Source: Mycobacterium sp. 852002-40037_SCH5390672 (GTDB lineage: Bacteria; Actinomycetota; Actinomycetes; Mycobacteriales; Mycobacteriaceae). Taken from it: DNA of 64,000 nucleotides. Below the pieces are notes generated by a model, which did not search any database, was not told the DNA's origin, and saw only the letters and a list, made by a program, of their open reading frames with translations. The stretch lies in the NCBI RefSeq assembly GCF_001665875.1, contig NZ_LZTA01000038.1:124001-188000 (forward strand). Reading direction: 5' to 3'. This document shows, piece after piece, positions 43,389 through 53,474 of this stretch. Each line of letters opens with the position of its first letter. Within the stretch, counting starts at the first letter, position 1. The position numbers were made by a program, and so were the translations under genes.

Positions 43389-43655
43389 CTACTGCCAGCC
43401 CGGCGGGTCGTTCTCGGCCATGTAGGCCTCCCACGCGGCGCGCCGCATGATGCGTGTGTGCAAGTCCTGACAGATCGCGTGAGCCTCGGCAGCGGTGCCG
43501 GCACGGCCCAGATCATGGTGCACGAAGCCGTCATCGACCCGTTCGGCGCGGAAGCCGCCCGTCGAGACCGCGTGGACTCGATACTCGCTGCGGTCGTCGA
43601 TGTTGGCGTGAAAGTGGCCCTCGTAGGGTTCGGCCCACTTCAGCTCAGTTTTCAC
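43389..43655 (-). CDS. Small conserved actinobacterial protein
   Basis: 88 residues, no signal peptide or membrane segment, Trp/His-rich (KWAEPYEGHFHANIDDRSEYRVHAVSTGGFRA can be read as two strands; then AAEAHAICQDLHTRIMRRAAWEAYMAE as a helix). Codon use is that of a real gene. I recall similar short hypotheticals in other mycobacteria but no function. A GGGGA sequence lies just upstream of ATG 43655. The 60-base gap to the convergent DUF3618 gene holds nothing obvious. Confidence 0.65.
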   Translation of the reverse strand: MKTELKWAEPYEGHFHANIDDRSEYRVHAVSTGGFRAERVDDGFVHHDLGRAGTAAEAHAICQDLHTRIMRRAAWEAYMAENDPPGWQ

Positions 43656-43768
43656 AAGTCCCCTTTGGAAACCCCGTCGCAGCGATGGTAGGGCCCGCTG
43701 GGTTACGGGGAAAAGGATTTCTCAAAGATTGTTACCCATCGGGTCAACCCCAGTTGAAGTGGAGATGC

Positions 43769-43792
43769 CACCAAATATTGAAATATTCGGTG
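43769..43792 (-). terminator. Imperfect hairpin downstream of tRNA-Lys
   Basis: CACCGAATATT and AATATTTGGTG (minus sense) pair at 10 of 11 positions around a 2-base centre, a few bases past the CCA of tRNA-Lys. No U-run follows, so termination is only a suggestion. Confidence 0.35.
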
Positions 43793-43795
43793 AGC

Positions 43796-43871
<76 letters not shown>

Positions 43872-44157
43872 TTGTGGTCGGCCGAGACCGCGTAGGCGAC
43901 AATAACAGGCGTTCGGCCACACAGTGAAATCCCGACCCTTCTCAAGGATAGCCGCCCGGGTGGGAGCGCGTTCGCGCCGGGGCGCCGGCCAGGCTGGCGT
44001 AGGGGACCACCGGTCGGCGTGGATGATGCGCAACCGCGGCGCGATCGTCGACGGGCCGTGCAGCCCCGGCCGTCGGCCGTCGCGGGCCCGTTGCCGGGCA
44101 TCATTGTTGTTTCTCCGAAACGATATGTCTCGCAACCTATTCGGAGCGTAACGGCTA
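43872..44157. other. Intergenic region between tRNA-Lys and the Eis-like gene
   Basis: About 290 bases. It must contain the tRNA-Lys promoter on the minus strand. A plus-strand 75-codon frame (43924-44151) is Arg-rich with no Shine-Dalgarno and is not accepted. I see no repeat of the tRNA 3' end that would mark an integrated element. Confidence 0.5.
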
Positions 44158-45396
44158 TCAGAAAAGCGTGCCGCAATAAGGGACCCGCTCGGTGCTGAAG
44201 GTGGCATCCAGCGTGCGCAGCGCGCCCGGCTGCAGTTCGGCGATGCGGTTTGCTCGGTGAAGTTCCGACGCTCGGTGCGCGCCCATGTAGATCGTTCCCA
44301 GATCACCGAGGCCCATTTGCACGTCCGCGGGCCCGTCGTGCGGCGTGCATTTCCCGACACCGTCGCGTGTCTGGAGCAGGAATCGTCCCCCGGCGACGCT
44401 GAGCGGGTCTGTGATTTCCAGTACGACGTCGGCGTCGGAAGAGTACGTGCGTGCGCCGAGCGCTTCGGGCACGTTCATGATCCGCATCCACAGGAAATCG
44501 CTCATATCTGTCGTTTTTGCGGCGAGCTGATCTTTGAGTTTGAGTGGAAGCGGGTCATCGACCGGGACCTCGATCACTATGTTGTCGAACGTCTTAGAAC
44601 CCACCAGGGTGGCCAGCAATTCGGTATGCGCTTCGTTTGTGACGGGGCAGAAGTCTTGGACAATCACCGTGCCGAAAGGCCGCCGATATGCGTGGGGCGA
44701 CGCGCCGACCACCCGGTAGGTCAGGAAGCCGTCCGGATGAATGATGAAATTGAGCGCCGATCCGTTGTCCCGCTGGGTGATTCTGTCTTCCAAAACGTCG
44801 CTCCACCACGCGTCGTCCCGACTCAGCGCACCCGGAGTGATGGCGCACCACCGGTCATAAAGCCGGGGCAGATGGCGTGCCGCCTGGGCAGCGTCGACCT
44901 CACGAGCGCGATTTATGGTCGGTTTAGCTCGCAGCTCGGTAAAACGCGGCTCGATGTCGTAGGTCCTCGCATAGCTCGTCACCCCGGCGCCCAAGATCTC
45001 GTAAACCGTTGGCTGGGTGGGAACACCGCAAAGAATGGGGTAGCCACGTTCTTGCAATATTCCGAAGCCGTGGATGCTGAGCTGCTGCCAGATTCCCTTT
45101 CCTTGATGCGTTGCCGCCACCGCAATCATGGATAGCCAGGCGGCTTCGAGACTGGCACCACCTGGCACGGTGAGCCGCAGTCTGTAGTAGAGGGAAGTTC
45201 CGACCAGGTACGGCTGTGCCGGGTCGGACATTTCCTCGGCGATCAGGATGTCTTGCAGGTTAACCCGTCGAGTCCAAGCTTCGACGTCGCGCGGGTCGAC
45301 CGAAATCCCGTATGCGCGGGCCTGGTTCTCATAGACGGCTTGCCAGTCGCTTTCGGTGGGATGCTTAATTCTGATGGCGTCGTTCGTTGCGTTCAT
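44158..45396 (-). CDS. Eis-family GNAT N-acetyltransferase
   Basis: 412 residues with the Eis layout: an N-terminal GNAT domain with the acetyl-CoA loop MIAVAATHQGKGIWQQL near residue 90-105, a second degenerate GNAT domain, and a C-terminal sterol-carrier-like domain ending in a short hydrophobic tail whose terminal carboxylate (CGTLF) acts in catalysis in Eis enzymes. Eis proteins form hexamers and acetylate amines such as lysines and aminoglycosides. Whether this is the Rv2416c orthologue or a paralogue cannot be settled here; the location differs. ATG 45396 starts the gene, divergent from the MMPL transporter. Confidence 0.9.
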   Translation of the reverse strand: MNATNDAIRIKHPTESDWQAVYENQARAYGISVDPRDVEAWTRRVNLQDILIAEEMSDPAQPYLVGTSLYYRLRLTVPGGASLEAAWLSMIAVAATHQGKGIWQQLSIHGFGILQERGYPILCGVPTQPTVYEILGAGVTSYARTYDIEPRFTELRAKPTINRAREVDAAQAARHLPRLYDRWCAITPGALSRDDAWWSDVLEDRITQRDNGSALNFIIHPDGFLTYRVVGASPHAYRRPFGTVIVQDFCPVTNEAHTELLATLVGSKTFDNIVIEVPVDDPLPLKLKDQLAAKTTDMSDFLWMRIMNVPEALGARTYSSDADVVLEITDPLSVAGGRFLLQTRDGVGKCTPHDGPADVQMGLGDLGTIYMGAHRASELHRANRIAELQPGALRTLDATFSTERVPYCGTLF

Positions 45397-45737
45397 CGCT
45401 CATCCAATTCGGTACCGGCCCAGCCGAATCAGCGATTTGCACACCGAATCCACCGAAGCCTCTTTACTGGGGGTCCCGCATCTTCGGTACCCGAGTGCCG
45501 GATCGGGAAACGTCGCAACACTGTTGGGTGACGTTGCCCACAAGACGCCATCGTACGGGCGGGGATTCAACCGATCGCCGAGGCGACGGGAATCAGGGCG
45601 GCGACGTGGCTGTCTAATGTTTCAGACGCCTTGCGGCGTCTCCGACGCAACGGAGAAAATCCGTGCTGACGGGCGTCAAGAGGGCTTGCTTTGGGTATAG
45701 AGCTACGCCGAGGGCGCTGGATACGGAAAGGACCGCA
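45397..45737. promoter_or_regulatory. Divergent promoter region, Eis-like / MMPL transporter
   Basis: 341 bases between divergent starts. Frames crossing it have poor start signals and no family features. GGAAAGGA lies five bases before the MMPL start at 45738. I see no strong palindrome or riboswitch-like structure. Confidence 0.45.
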
Positions 45738-48095
45738 ATGCTGCGAGGAATCGCTCGACTTGCCATCGCGGCGCCGAGACGCATCATCGCGGTCACCGTC
45801 CTGGCCATGCTGGGGGCCGTGATCTTCGGGCTCCCGGTGGTCAACAGCCTTTCCGGCGGTGGATTTCAGGACCCCACCTCGGAGTCTTCGCGGGCGACCG
45901 AAGTACTTCGGGACAAGTTCAACCAAACCGATCAGCAGATGCTGATTGTGGTGACCGCGCCCGCCGGTGCCCACAGCGATCAGGCGCGCCGGGTCGGCAC
46001 CGATATCGCGGAGCAGCTGAAACGATCACCGTGGGTGCTGAATGTGTCGTCGGCCTGGACCTCACCGCCCGCAGCGGCTGCCCAGCTGGTCAGCAAGGAC
46101 AAGAAATCCGGAATGATCGTGGCCGGCCTGAAGGGCGGCGAAAACGACGCGCAGAAGTACGCCAGCACGTTGACCAACGACCTGGTGCACGACCGCGACG
46201 GTGTCACCGTGCGCGCCGGCGGCATGGCCGTCGCATATGCGCAGATCAATCAGCAGAACCAGCGTGACCTGCTGTTGATGGAGTCCATCGCGATTCCGCT
46301 GAGCTTCGCGGTACTGGTCTGGGTGCTCGGCGGAGTGGTGGCGGCGGCGCTGCCGATCGCCTTGGGCGCATTGGCCATTGTCGGCACCATGTCGGTGCTA
46401 CGGCTGATCAGCTTTGCCACCGATGTATCGACGTACGCGCTGGACCTCAGTATCGCCATGGGCCTCGCGCTGGCGATCGATTACAACCTGCTGATCATCA
46501 CCCGCTACCGGGAGGAGCTGGCACGCACCGAAGACCGGGATCGGGCGTTGTTCCGCACCATGGCCACCGCCGGCCGGACCGTGCTGTTTTCGGCTACCAC
46601 CGTCGGGTTGTCGATGGCGGTGATGGCGCTGTTCCCGATGTACTTCCTGAAATCGTCGGCCTACACCATCGTGGCCACCGCCGTCATTGTCGCGGTTACG
46701 GCCGTCGTGGTGACACCGGCCGCGATCGTGCTGCTGGGGCCCCGATTGGACGCGCTGGACGCCCGTCGAGTGATGCATCGCATTCTGCACGGGCAGCGGT
46801 CGTTCCGCGATCACGCGCACCAGCCGCTCGAGGCGCAGTTCTGGTACCGGTCGACCCGGTTCGTGTTGCGCCACGCCATGTCCGTCGGTCTGAGCGTCGT
46901 GGTACTGCTGCTGTTGCTGGGGGCGCCCTTCCTTGGGGTGAAGTGGGGCTTCCCCGACGAGCGGGTGTTGCCCAGAGCGGCGTCGGCGCGCCAGGTGGCC
47001 GACATGCTGGACAACGATTTCTCCAACGGGTTAGGCACCGCGGTGTCCGTCGTCGTCCCCGCCGCCCACGGTGTGACCCCCGGCGACTTGCAGCGCTACG
47101 CGACCGAGCTGTCGCGGGTGCCCGACGTGTCCGCGGTCACCGCACCGACCGGGACGTTCGTAGCCGGAAAGCGGGTGGGGCCGCCCGCCGCGGCCACCGG
47201 AATGGCCAACGACAGCGCATTCCTCACCGTCGCCAGCACGGCACCGCTGTATTCGCAGGCCTCCAACACCCAGCTGGATCGACTCCATCAAGTCCGCGGG
47301 CCGGCGGGACGGTCGGTGGAGATGACCGGGCTGGCGCAGATCAATCGGGACAGCGTCGATGCGATCACCCAGCGACTGCCGATCGTGTTCGGGCTGATCG
47401 CGCTGATCACCTTCGCGCTGCTCTTCCTGCTCACCGGAAGCTCGGTCCTGCCGCTGCAGGCGCTGGTGTGTAACGTGTTGTCGCTTACCGCGGCATTCGG
47501 CGCGATGGTGTGGATCTTCCAGGACGGCCACCTGGGCGCCTTGGGCACCACGCCCAACGGGACTTTGAATGCCAACATTCCAGTATTGTTGTTCTGCATC
47601 GCTTTTGGGCTGGCCATGGATTATGAGGTCTTCCTGGTCTCGCGCATCCACGAGTACTGGCTGGCCTCACAAGCCGTCCGGGAGACGCCACCGACCGCGG
47701 ACGAGGCGCGCGCCGCCACCGACGAGAGCACGGCCTTGGGAATCGCCGGCGTAGGCCGGGTGGTCACCACCGCTGCGGTGGTGATGTCGATTTCCTTCGC
47801 CGCACTGATTCCTGCGCATGTGTCGTTCATGCGAATGCTGGGCCTCGGCCTGACGCTCGGAGTGCTCGTCGACGCCACTTTGGTGCGAATGGTCCTGGTG
47901 CCGGCTTTCATACACCTGCTTGGCCGCTGGACGTGGTGGGCTCCCCGGCCATTGGTCTGGTTGCGGGAACGGTCCGCGACCGGTGAAGAGGGCGAGGTCG
48001 CGGTGGGGCGTGGTCGCTGGGCCCGCGACGCGCCCAACGGGGGACGGTCACTGACCAGAAGGTGGGCTAACAGGGCCGCGGCCGAACGCGGCTGA
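45738..48095 (+). CDS. MMPL/RND-family transporter
   Basis: About 785 residues with two repeats, each with a first TM helix, a periplasmic loop and a block of five TM helices. TM4 of repeat 1 carries GLALAIDYNLLIITRYREEL and repeat 2 AFGLAMDYEVFLVSRIHEYW, the Asp-Tyr pairs used for proton coupling. The N-terminus before TM1 is short and the C-terminal tail basic, close to MmpL11/13-type proteins but without a large C-terminal domain. It probably exports a lipid or drug across the inner membrane. ATG 45738 (AAAGGA upstream) is the start, though GTG/ATG frames extend further back. No MmpS gene is adjacent. Confidence 0.92.
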   Translation: MLRGIARLAIAAPRRIIAVTVLAMLGAVIFGLPVVNSLSGGGFQDPTSESSRATEVLRDKFNQTDQQMLIVVTAPAGAHSDQARRVGTDIAEQLKRSPWVLNVSSAWTSPPAAAAQLVSKDKKSGMIVAGLKGGENDAQKYASTLTNDLVHDRDGVTVRAGGMAVAYAQINQQNQRDLLLMESIAIPLSFAVLVWVLGGVVAAALPIALGALAIVGTMSVLRLISFATDVSTYALDLSIAMGLALAIDYNLLIITRYREELARTEDRDRALFRTMATAGRTVLFSATTVGLSMAVMALFPMYFLKSSAYTIVATAVIVAVTAVVVTPAAIVLLGPRLDALDARRVMHRILHGQRSFRDHAHQPLEAQFWYRSTRFVLRHAMSVGLSVVVLLLLLGAPFLGVKWGFPDERVLPRAASARQVADMLDNDFSNGLGTAVSVVVPAAHGVTPGDLQRYATELSRVPDVSAVTAPTGTFVAGKRVGPPAAATGMANDSAFLTVASTAPLYSQASNTQLDRLHQVRGPAGRSVEMTGLAQINRDSVDAITQRLPIVFGLIALITFALLFLLTGSSVLPLQALVCNVLSLTAAFGAMVWIFQDGHLGALGTTPNGTLNANIPVLLFCIAFGLAMDYEVFLVSRIHEYWLASQAVRETPPTADEARAATDESTALGIAGVGRVVTTAAVVMSISFAALIPAHVSFMRMLGLGLTLGVLVDATLVRMVLVPAFIHLLGRWTWWAPRPLVWLRERSATGEEGEVAVGRGRWARDAPNGGRSLTRRWANRAAAERG

Positions 48096-48172
48096 GATAT
48101 CGACGTGCGTTGTGAGGCAACGACTTCCGAATAGAGCGGTGTCGACAACGCCGGACCGGACGGAGGGTCCTC

Positions 48173-49075
48173 ATGGGTCGAACGGATATCGCCGCACTAC
48201 TGGCGTTGAGTTCTGCGCTTTGCGTGGCGATGGGTGACGTCCTGCAACAGCGCGCTGCGCAATGCATCGCCGACAGATCGGTCGGCCCCGTCGAATTGTT
48301 CGCCAACCTGCTTCGCAATCTGCGGTGGTGGTGGGGCGCAGTGCTCCTCGTGGCAAGCATCGCGTTACAGGCCGCGGCGCTGGGTGGGGGCACGGTGCTG
48401 TTGGTGCAGGCGCTGCTGATGTCGTCGGTGCTGTTCGCGCTGCCCATCAACGCCAGGTTGTCGCACCGCGCCGTGACCGGCGGCGAATGGGTGTGGGCCG
48501 CTTTGCTTACCGCTGCGGTGATCGTGGTCGTGATCGTGGGCAACCCGCAGGCCGGTCATTCGGACGCACCGCTTCGAACCTGGGCCGCGGTGGCCATTGT
48601 CCTCGGACCGCTGTTGGTCGGGTGCGTGGTGGCCGGGCGGATCTGGGGTGGCGCGGCGGCCGCGGCGCTGTTCGCCTTCGCGTCGGGGTCGTTGTGGGGC
48701 GTCTTCGCGGTGCTCGCCAAAGAGGTCGTGGCTCGGCTCGGCGAAGGAGTGGGCGCGGTGGTCCGGACCCCGGAGCTCTACGCCTGCATTCTGGTGGCGC
48801 TGGGGGGTGTGGTGTGGAGCCAGTCGGCGTTTCGGGCAGGCCCGTTGACGGCGTCGATGCCGACCCTGCAGATGTCGCAGCCGGTGGTTGCTGCGGTGCT
48901 CGGTGTCGTCGTCCTCGGCGAGACGCTGAACACGGGCCGCGCCGGGATGATCGCTTTGGTGGCCGCAGCGGTGGTGATGACGGCAGCCATCGTCAAACTC
49001 GCACGCGTCGAGGCTGTCAGCATCCGCGACAACGTGCAGGCGCAGTTGCACCAAGAGGCCGGCCTCCCGGCGTAA
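48173..49075 (+). CDS. DMT-superfamily (EamA-like) transporter
   Basis: 300 residues with about ten TM helices in two repeats, each starting with a substrate-site helix (LALSSALCVAMGDVLQQRAA; FAFASGSLWGVFAVLAKEVV) and ending near ASMPTLQMSQPVVAAVLGVVVLGETLN, which is the classic EamA second-half signature. It exports or imports a small metabolite. ATG 48173 follows GGAGGG by five bases. It lies 77 bases after the MMPL gene on the same strand, so cotranscription is possible. The substrate is unknown. Confidence 0.87.
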   Translation: MGRTDIAALLALSSALCVAMGDVLQQRAAQCIADRSVGPVELFANLLRNLRWWWGAVLLVASIALQAAALGGGTVLLVQALLMSSVLFALPINARLSHRAVTGGEWVWAALLTAAVIVVVIVGNPQAGHSDAPLRTWAAVAIVLGPLLVGCVVAGRIWGGAAAAALFAFASGSLWGVFAVLAKEVVARLGEGVGAVVRTPELYACILVALGGVVWSQSAFRAGPLTASMPTLQMSQPVVAAVLGVVVLGETLNTGRAGMIALVAAAVVMTAAIVKLARVEAVSIRDNVQAQLHQEAGLPA

Positions 49076-49250
49076 TCGGCCCGCGGCGGGGCGTCGGCCT
49101 CGCCTGAATGACGGATTCATTGCGGTGGCGACACCGAACGGCTGCCGCGCCTCGTGTGCGCGGGGAGTGTCGGCACATGCCATTAGAATGCCTGCAGCTA
49201 CCTCGCTGGTCAGCGGTGACCACCTAGAGAATTAGATGGAAGGTCACTGG

Positions 49251-50447
49251 ATGGCGCATTTGCGGAAACGACGATCGTGGCTGGTAGTCGCGATGGTTCC
49301 GATTGCTGTGTTCAGTGCCGGGTGTAATGGCAACCACGCGGCCGCGCCGGCGAAGGTCATCTTCGACAAGGGCACCCCGATGGCCGACCTGCTGGTCCCG
49401 AAGCTCACCGCCTCGGTGACCGACGGCGCCGTCGGTGTGACGGTGGATGCGCCGGTGACGGTGGCCGTTGCCGACGGCGTGCTCGCGTCGGTCACCATGG
49501 TCAACGAGAACGGCAGATCGATCAGTGGTCAGCCCAGTCCCGACGGGCTGCGGTGGTCGACCACCGAGCAGCTCGGCTACAACAGGCGCTACACGTTGAA
49601 TGTGAAGGCGACCGGCCTGGGCGGCGCGACCAGCAAGCAGATGACTTTCGAGACCAGTTCGCCCGCCCACCTGACCATGCCCTACGTCAGTCCGGCCGAC
49701 GGCGACGTGGTGGGCATCGGTGAACCGGTGGCGATCCGCTTCGACGAGAACATCGCAAACCGGGCGGCGGCCCAGAAGGCCATCAACATCACCACCAACC
49801 CACCGGTGGAGGGTGCGTTCTATTGGCTGAACAACCGCGAAGTGCGTTGGCGCCCAGAGCGTTTCTGGAAGTCCGGGACTGCCATCGACGTGGCGGTCAA
49901 CACCTACGGGGTAGACCTGGGTGACGGGATGTTCGGCGAGGACAACGTCAAGACGCACTTCACCATCGGTGACGAGGTGATCTCCACGGCCGACGACACC
50001 ACGAAGATGGTGACAGTGCGGGTGAACGGTGATGTCGTCAAGACCATGCCGACGTCGATGGGCAAGGACAGCGCCCCAACGGCCAACGGCGTCTACATCA
50101 TTGGCGCCCGGTTCAAGCACATCATCATGGATTCCTCGACCTACGGCGTTCCGGTCAACTCGCCCAACGGATACCGCACCGAAGTCGACTGGGCCACGCA
50201 GATGTCCTACAGCGGGGTCTTTGTGCACTCCGCGCCGTGGTCGGTGGGCGCCCAAGGCCACACCAACACCAGCCACGGATGCCTCAACGTGAGCCCGAGC
50301 AACGCCGAGTGGTTCTACGACCACAGCAAGAGCGGCGACATCGTCGAGGTTGTGCATACCGTCGGGCCAACGCTGCCGGGCGTCGAGGGGCTGGGCGACT
50401 GGAACATCCCGTGGGCGCAGTGGAAAGCGGGCAACGCCGACACCTGA
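49251..50447 (+). CDS. ldtB: L,D-transpeptidase, LdtMt2-type lipoprotein
   Basis: 398 residues. A lipobox (FSAGC near residue 27) after a hydrophobic signal marks a lipoprotein anchored in the inner membrane. Two Ig-like domains follow ([63 protein letters not shown]), then the YkuD catalytic domain with [22 protein letters not shown], Cys344 and His342. It forms 3-3 cross-links in peptidoglycan and is the target of carbapenems. The sequence is close to LdtMt2 (Rv2518c). ATG 49251 (GGAAGG seven bases upstream) is preferred over ATG 49236. Confidence 0.95.
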   Translation: MAHLRKRRSWLVVAMVPIAVFSAGCNGNHAAAPAKVIFDKGTPMADLLVPKLTASVTDGAVGVTVDAPVTVAVADGVLASVTMVNENGRSISGQPSPDGLRWSTTEQLGYNRRYTLNVKATGLGGATSKQMTFETSSPAHLTMPYVSPADGDVVGIGEPVAIRFDENIANRAAAQKAINITTNPPVEGAFYWLNNREVRWRPERFWKSGTAIDVAVNTYGVDLGDGMFGEDNVKTHFTIGDEVISTADDTTKMVTVRVNGDVVKTMPTSMGKDSAPTANGVYIIGARFKHIIMDSSTYGVPVNSPNGYRTEVDWATQMSYSGVFVHSAPWSVGAQGHTNTSHGCLNVSPSNAEWFYDHSKSGDIVEVVHTVGPTLPGVEGLGDWNIPWAQWKAGNADT

Positions 50448-50455
50448 GGCACCGG

Positions 50456-50926
50456 TCAGTCGATCTTGTGCCAGTTCCCGCAACTTCGCGTCATGAACGC
50501 GGTATCGGTCGGCAAGATCCGGACTACCTGAGGGCCGTCGCCGACGTTGTTGTCGATGATGTCGTTGGTGTCGAAACTGCGCAGCCTCGCCCAATAGCAC
50601 CCGGACTTGGCACCATCGGTGCGATAGGTGCCCGCCGCAATGTCTTTGTTGACGATGTAGGTGCCGTTGTTCTCGATAGAGGTCTTGGGCCCCGGCGGGG
50701 GTGGCGGGGCGACGGTCTTCGTCACCGTCTTGGTTTCAGCCGGCAGTGTCGACATGACGGTTGTCGTGGTGTGACTCGACCCACCACACCCCGCGAGAAA
50801 CAACGCGACGCCCACGACGGCAGTTGTCGTCGGCCACCGGCACCGCCCGCTGTTTCCAGAACCCCGGAGACGAGGAATCCGGGATTGGCTGGGCGGGGCG
50901 GGACGTTGTCTGTTCACTACTTCCAC
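50456..50926 (-). CDS. Small lipoprotein with a C-terminal 'GTY' actinobacterial domain
   Basis: About 156 residues. A hydrophobic segment ends in the lipobox FLAGC (near residue 47), giving a lipoprotein with a Thr/Pro-rich linker. The C-terminal ~75 residues (NGTYIVNKDIAAGTYRTDGAKSGCYWARL...) resemble a domain seen in many small exported actinobacterial proteins, with two Cys that could pair. Function unknown. The GTG start at 50926 leaves a long N-terminal arm before the hydrophobic core, so the true start may be further in. It is convergent with ldtB, 8 bases apart. Confidence 0.7.
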   Translation of the reverse strand: MEVVNRQRPAPPSQSRIPRLRGSGNSGRCRWPTTTAVVGVALFLAGCGGSSHTTTTVMSTLPAETKTVTKTVAPPPPPGPKTSIENNGTYIVNKDIAAGTYRTDGAKSGCYWARLRSFDTNDIIDNNVGDGPQVVRILPTDTAFMTRSCGNWHKID

Positions 50927-50965
50927 TCACGGGTGCGCCGGCGTTGCGCGGAGTCGCTAACACCA

Positions 50966-50999
50966 TAAAAGGTCAGGGAGCGATGATGCTCCCTGACCT
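50966..50999 (-). terminator. Rho-independent terminator of tRNA-His
   Basis: On the minus strand a perfect 12-base stem (AGGTCAGGGAGC with GCTCCCTGACCT, 50999-50988 and 50981-50970) with a 6-base loop is followed by TTT/TAT. It lies two bases after the encoded CCA of tRNA-His, the clearest intrinsic terminator in the window. Confidence 0.85.
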
Positions 51000-51000
51000 G

Positions 51001-51077
51001 TGGGGTGAGTGACGGGACTCGAACCCGCGACATTCAGGATCACAACCTGACGCTCTACCAACTGAACTACACCCACC
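51001..51077 (-). tRNA. hisT: tRNA-His (anticodon GTG)
   Basis: A complete tRNA on the minus strand: acceptor GTGGGTG with CACTCAC, the extra G(-1) at 51077 opposite C73, the anticodon loop GGTTGTGATCC with anticodon GTG, and a T-arm GCGGGTTCGAGTCCCG. CCA is encoded at 51003-51001. It is upstream of the terminator and downstream of orn. Confidence 0.95.
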
Positions 51078-51131
51078 ACGGCCGCAGGCCGACCTTCGCA
51101 CGATGAGGGTCAACGAGCGGCGACGTCGATA

Positions 51132-51779
51132 CTAGCCGGTTGGCGGCGCGCTGGCAGAATCGCTTGGCCCCGGTGCGTCTTTTCCACCGTCAAGGGCGGC
51201 GACCACCGCCTCGATTTCGCTGGTAGACGGGCCTGGCGGCGAGACGAATGCGGTCCGCCGGTAGAACTGCAGCTCGCGGATGGACTCGTGGATGTCGGCC
51301 AATGCCCGGTGGGCCAGCCCTTTTACCGGCTGACCGAAGTAAATCCGGGGGTACCAGCGCCGGCAGAGCTCTTTGATCGAGCTCACATCGATCATGCGGT
51401 AGTGCAAAAACGAGTCCAGGGCAGGCATGTCGCGCACGAGGAAGGCGCGGTCGGTGGCGATGGAGTTTCCGGCCAGCGGCGCCGTCTTGGGTTGCTTGAC
51501 GTGTTCACCGATGTAGTCCAGAACCATCTCCTCGGCGGTCGCCAGGTCGACGGTCGATGCCCTCACCTCGTCGGTGAGCCCGGAGCGCGAGTGCATTTCG
51601 GTGACTACGTCACGCATGGCCGAGAGCGCGGCATCGTCGGCATGGATGACCACGTCGACCCCGTCGCCCAGAATGTTCAACTCGGCGTCGGTGACCAGCG
51701 CCGCGATCTCAATCAGCTTGTCCGAACCCAGATCAAGCCCGGTCATCTCGCAGTCGATCCACACCAATTCGTCTCGCAC
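51132..51779 (-). CDS. orn: Oligoribonuclease
   Basis: 215 residues of the DEDDh 3'-5' exonuclease family. [10 protein letters not shown] carries Asp9 and Glu11, the second Asp is in the [11 protein letters not shown] stretch, and [13 protein letters not shown] carries the general-base His and last Asp. It degrades 2-5 nt RNAs and pGpG to mononucleotides. Beyond residue 185 is a Pro/Ser-rich tail typical of mycobacterial homologues (Rv2511). The start is GTG 51779. It is divergent from the HerA-like ATPase. Confidence 0.95.
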   Translation of the reverse strand: MRDELVWIDCEMTGLDLGSDKLIEIAALVTDAELNILGDGVDVVIHADDAALSAMRDVVTEMHSRSGLTDEVRASTVDLATAEEMVLDYIGEHVKQPKTAPLAGNSIATDRAFLVRDMPALDSFLHYRMIDVSSIKELCRRWYPRIYFGQPVKGLAHRALADIHESIRELQFYRRTAFVSPPGPSTSEIEAVVAALDGGKDAPGPSDSASAPPTG

Positions 51780-51899
51780 AGCGCTCAGACTAGGCGCAGG
51801 TGACGCCCACGCCGGCCCTCGCCCCCGTATCCACCGGAGAAGTAGGGTGAGCGTTGTCGAACTGCATGCCGAACCACCGGGGAAGAGGGGCGCAGCACG

Positions 51900-53471
51900 A
51901 TGAGCACCGATTCAGCGGCCACGGCCGCGACGCAGATCGCCGACGGCTACGCCGTCGACGGCCAGGCACTGGAATTGGGCACGGTTGTCATCGACGGCGC
52001 CGCCGATCCTACGGCGCAGATCCGTATCCCCCTGGCCACCATCAACAGGCACGGCCTGGTGGCCGGGGCCACCGGAACCGGCAAGACCAAGACGCTGCAA
52101 CTGATCGCCGAGCAGCTCAGCGCCGCGGGTGTACCCGTGCTGATGGCCGACGTGAAGGGCGACCTGTCCGGGCTGGCCCACCCCGGCGAGGGCAACGACA
52201 AGACCGCGGCGCGGGCCAAGGACACCGGAGACAACTGGCAGCCAACGGGGTTTCCGGTCGAGTTTTTGTCGCTGGGCACCAAGGGAATCGGCGTGCCGAT
52301 ACGCGCGACCGTCGACAGCTTCGGCCCCGTTCTGCTGTCAAAAGTACTGGGGCTCAATGCCACTCAAGAGTCGACGCTGGGGCTGATCTTCCACTGGGCT
52401 AAGGATCAACAGCGTCGGCTGGTCACCACTAACGACCTACGCAGCGCCATCGGGGACCTGACCAGCGATGCGGGCAAGGAAGACCTGAAATCCCTTGGCG
52501 GCGTGTCGGCGACGACGGCGGGCGTCATCCTGCGTGCGCTGGTGAACCTCGATGCCGAGGGCGGTGACACCTTCTTCGGCGAGCCCAAGCTCGACCCGAA
52601 CGATCTGCTGCGCGCCAACGATCAGGGCCAGGGCATCATCTCGCTGCTGGAGTTCACCGGTCAGTCGGTGCGTCCCGTCATCTTCTCCACCTTCCTGATG
52701 TGGCTGCTCGCCGACCTGTACAGCCAACTGGACGAGGTTGGCGACGTTGACAAGCCGAAGCTGGTCTTCTTCTTCGACGAGGCGCACCTGTTGTTCGCCG
52801 ATGCGTCCAAGGCCTTCCTCGAGCAGGTGGAGCAGACGGTCAAGCTGATCCGCTCGAAGGGCGTCGGGGTGTTCTTTTGCACGCAGTTGCCCACCGACCT
52901 GCCCAACGACGTGCTCTCCCAGCTGGGTGCGCGAATTCAGCACGCGTTGCGCGCATTCACGCCCGACGACCAGAAGGCGCTGAGCAAGACCGTGCGCACT
53001 TACCCGAAAACCGATGTCTACGACCTGGAATCGGCGTTGACGTCGCTGGGGATCGGCGAGGCCGTGGTGACGGTGCTGTCCGAGAAGGGTGCACCGACGC
53101 CGGTCGCGTGGACCCGCATGCGAGTGCCCCGCTCGCTGATGGCGTCGATCGGCAATGACGCGATCATGGCAGCGGCGAAAAGCAGTCCGCTTCAGGCCGA
53201 TTACGGCCAGACCGTTTCCCAGCCGGCGCAGCCGCAGGCCGGCCATCCGCAACAAAGCCCACCCGCGCCCCAAACCCAGTCGGACTACCCGCCGGTCCCA
53301 TCGAATGAACCGGTCCCGCCGATGCCAGAGCCGGCGGAACCGGCGGGGCCAAAGGGCCCGTCGATGTGGGAGGAAGTGCTGCAGAACCCGACGGTGAAAA
53401 GCGGCATCAACACCGCGATACGCGAAGCGGTGAAAGGGATATTCGGAACCGGGCGCGGCCGTCGGAAATAA
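51900..53471 (+). CDS. HerA-like ATPase (DUF853), Rv2510c homologue
   Basis: 523 residues. Walker [13 protein letters not shown] near residue 60, Walker [15 protein letters not shown] near 295, and a CTQLPTDLP sensor segment place it in the HerA/FtsK-like DUF853 group of hexameric ATPases, which may translocate DNA. Residues about 430-490 are Pro/Gln-rich and disordered, followed by a short conserved basic C-terminus. There is no nuclease partner (NurA) nearby. It starts at ATG 51900 and ends three bases before the convergent cmrA gene. Its physiological role is unknown. Confidence 0.9.
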   Translation: MSTDSAATAATQIADGYAVDGQALELGTVVIDGAADPTAQIRIPLATINRHGLVAGATGTGKTKTLQLIAEQLSAAGVPVLMADVKGDLSGLAHPGEGNDKTAARAKDTGDNWQPTGFPVEFLSLGTKGIGVPIRATVDSFGPVLLSKVLGLNATQESTLGLIFHWAKDQQRRLVTTNDLRSAIGDLTSDAGKEDLKSLGGVSATTAGVILRALVNLDAEGGDTFFGEPKLDPNDLLRANDQGQGIISLLEFTGQSVRPVIFSTFLMWLLADLYSQLDEVGDVDKPKLVFFFDEAHLLFADASKAFLEQVEQTVKLIRSKGVGVFFCTQLPTDLPNDVLSQLGARIQHALRAFTPDDQKALSKTVRTYPKTDVYDLESALTSLGIGEAVVTVLSEKGAPTPVAWTRMRVPRSLMASIGNDAIMAAAKSSPLQADYGQTVSQPAQPQAGHPQQSPPAPQTQSDYPPVPSNEPVPPMPEPAEPAGPKGPSMWEEVLQNPTVKSGINTAIREAVKGIFGTGRGRRK

Positions 53472-53474
53472 CGC

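Noticed and set aside
43924..44151. A 75-codon plus-strand frame between tRNA-Lys and the Eis-like gene
   Set aside because: It is Arg-rich, without a Shine-Dalgarno, and overlaps the region needed for the tRNA promoter.
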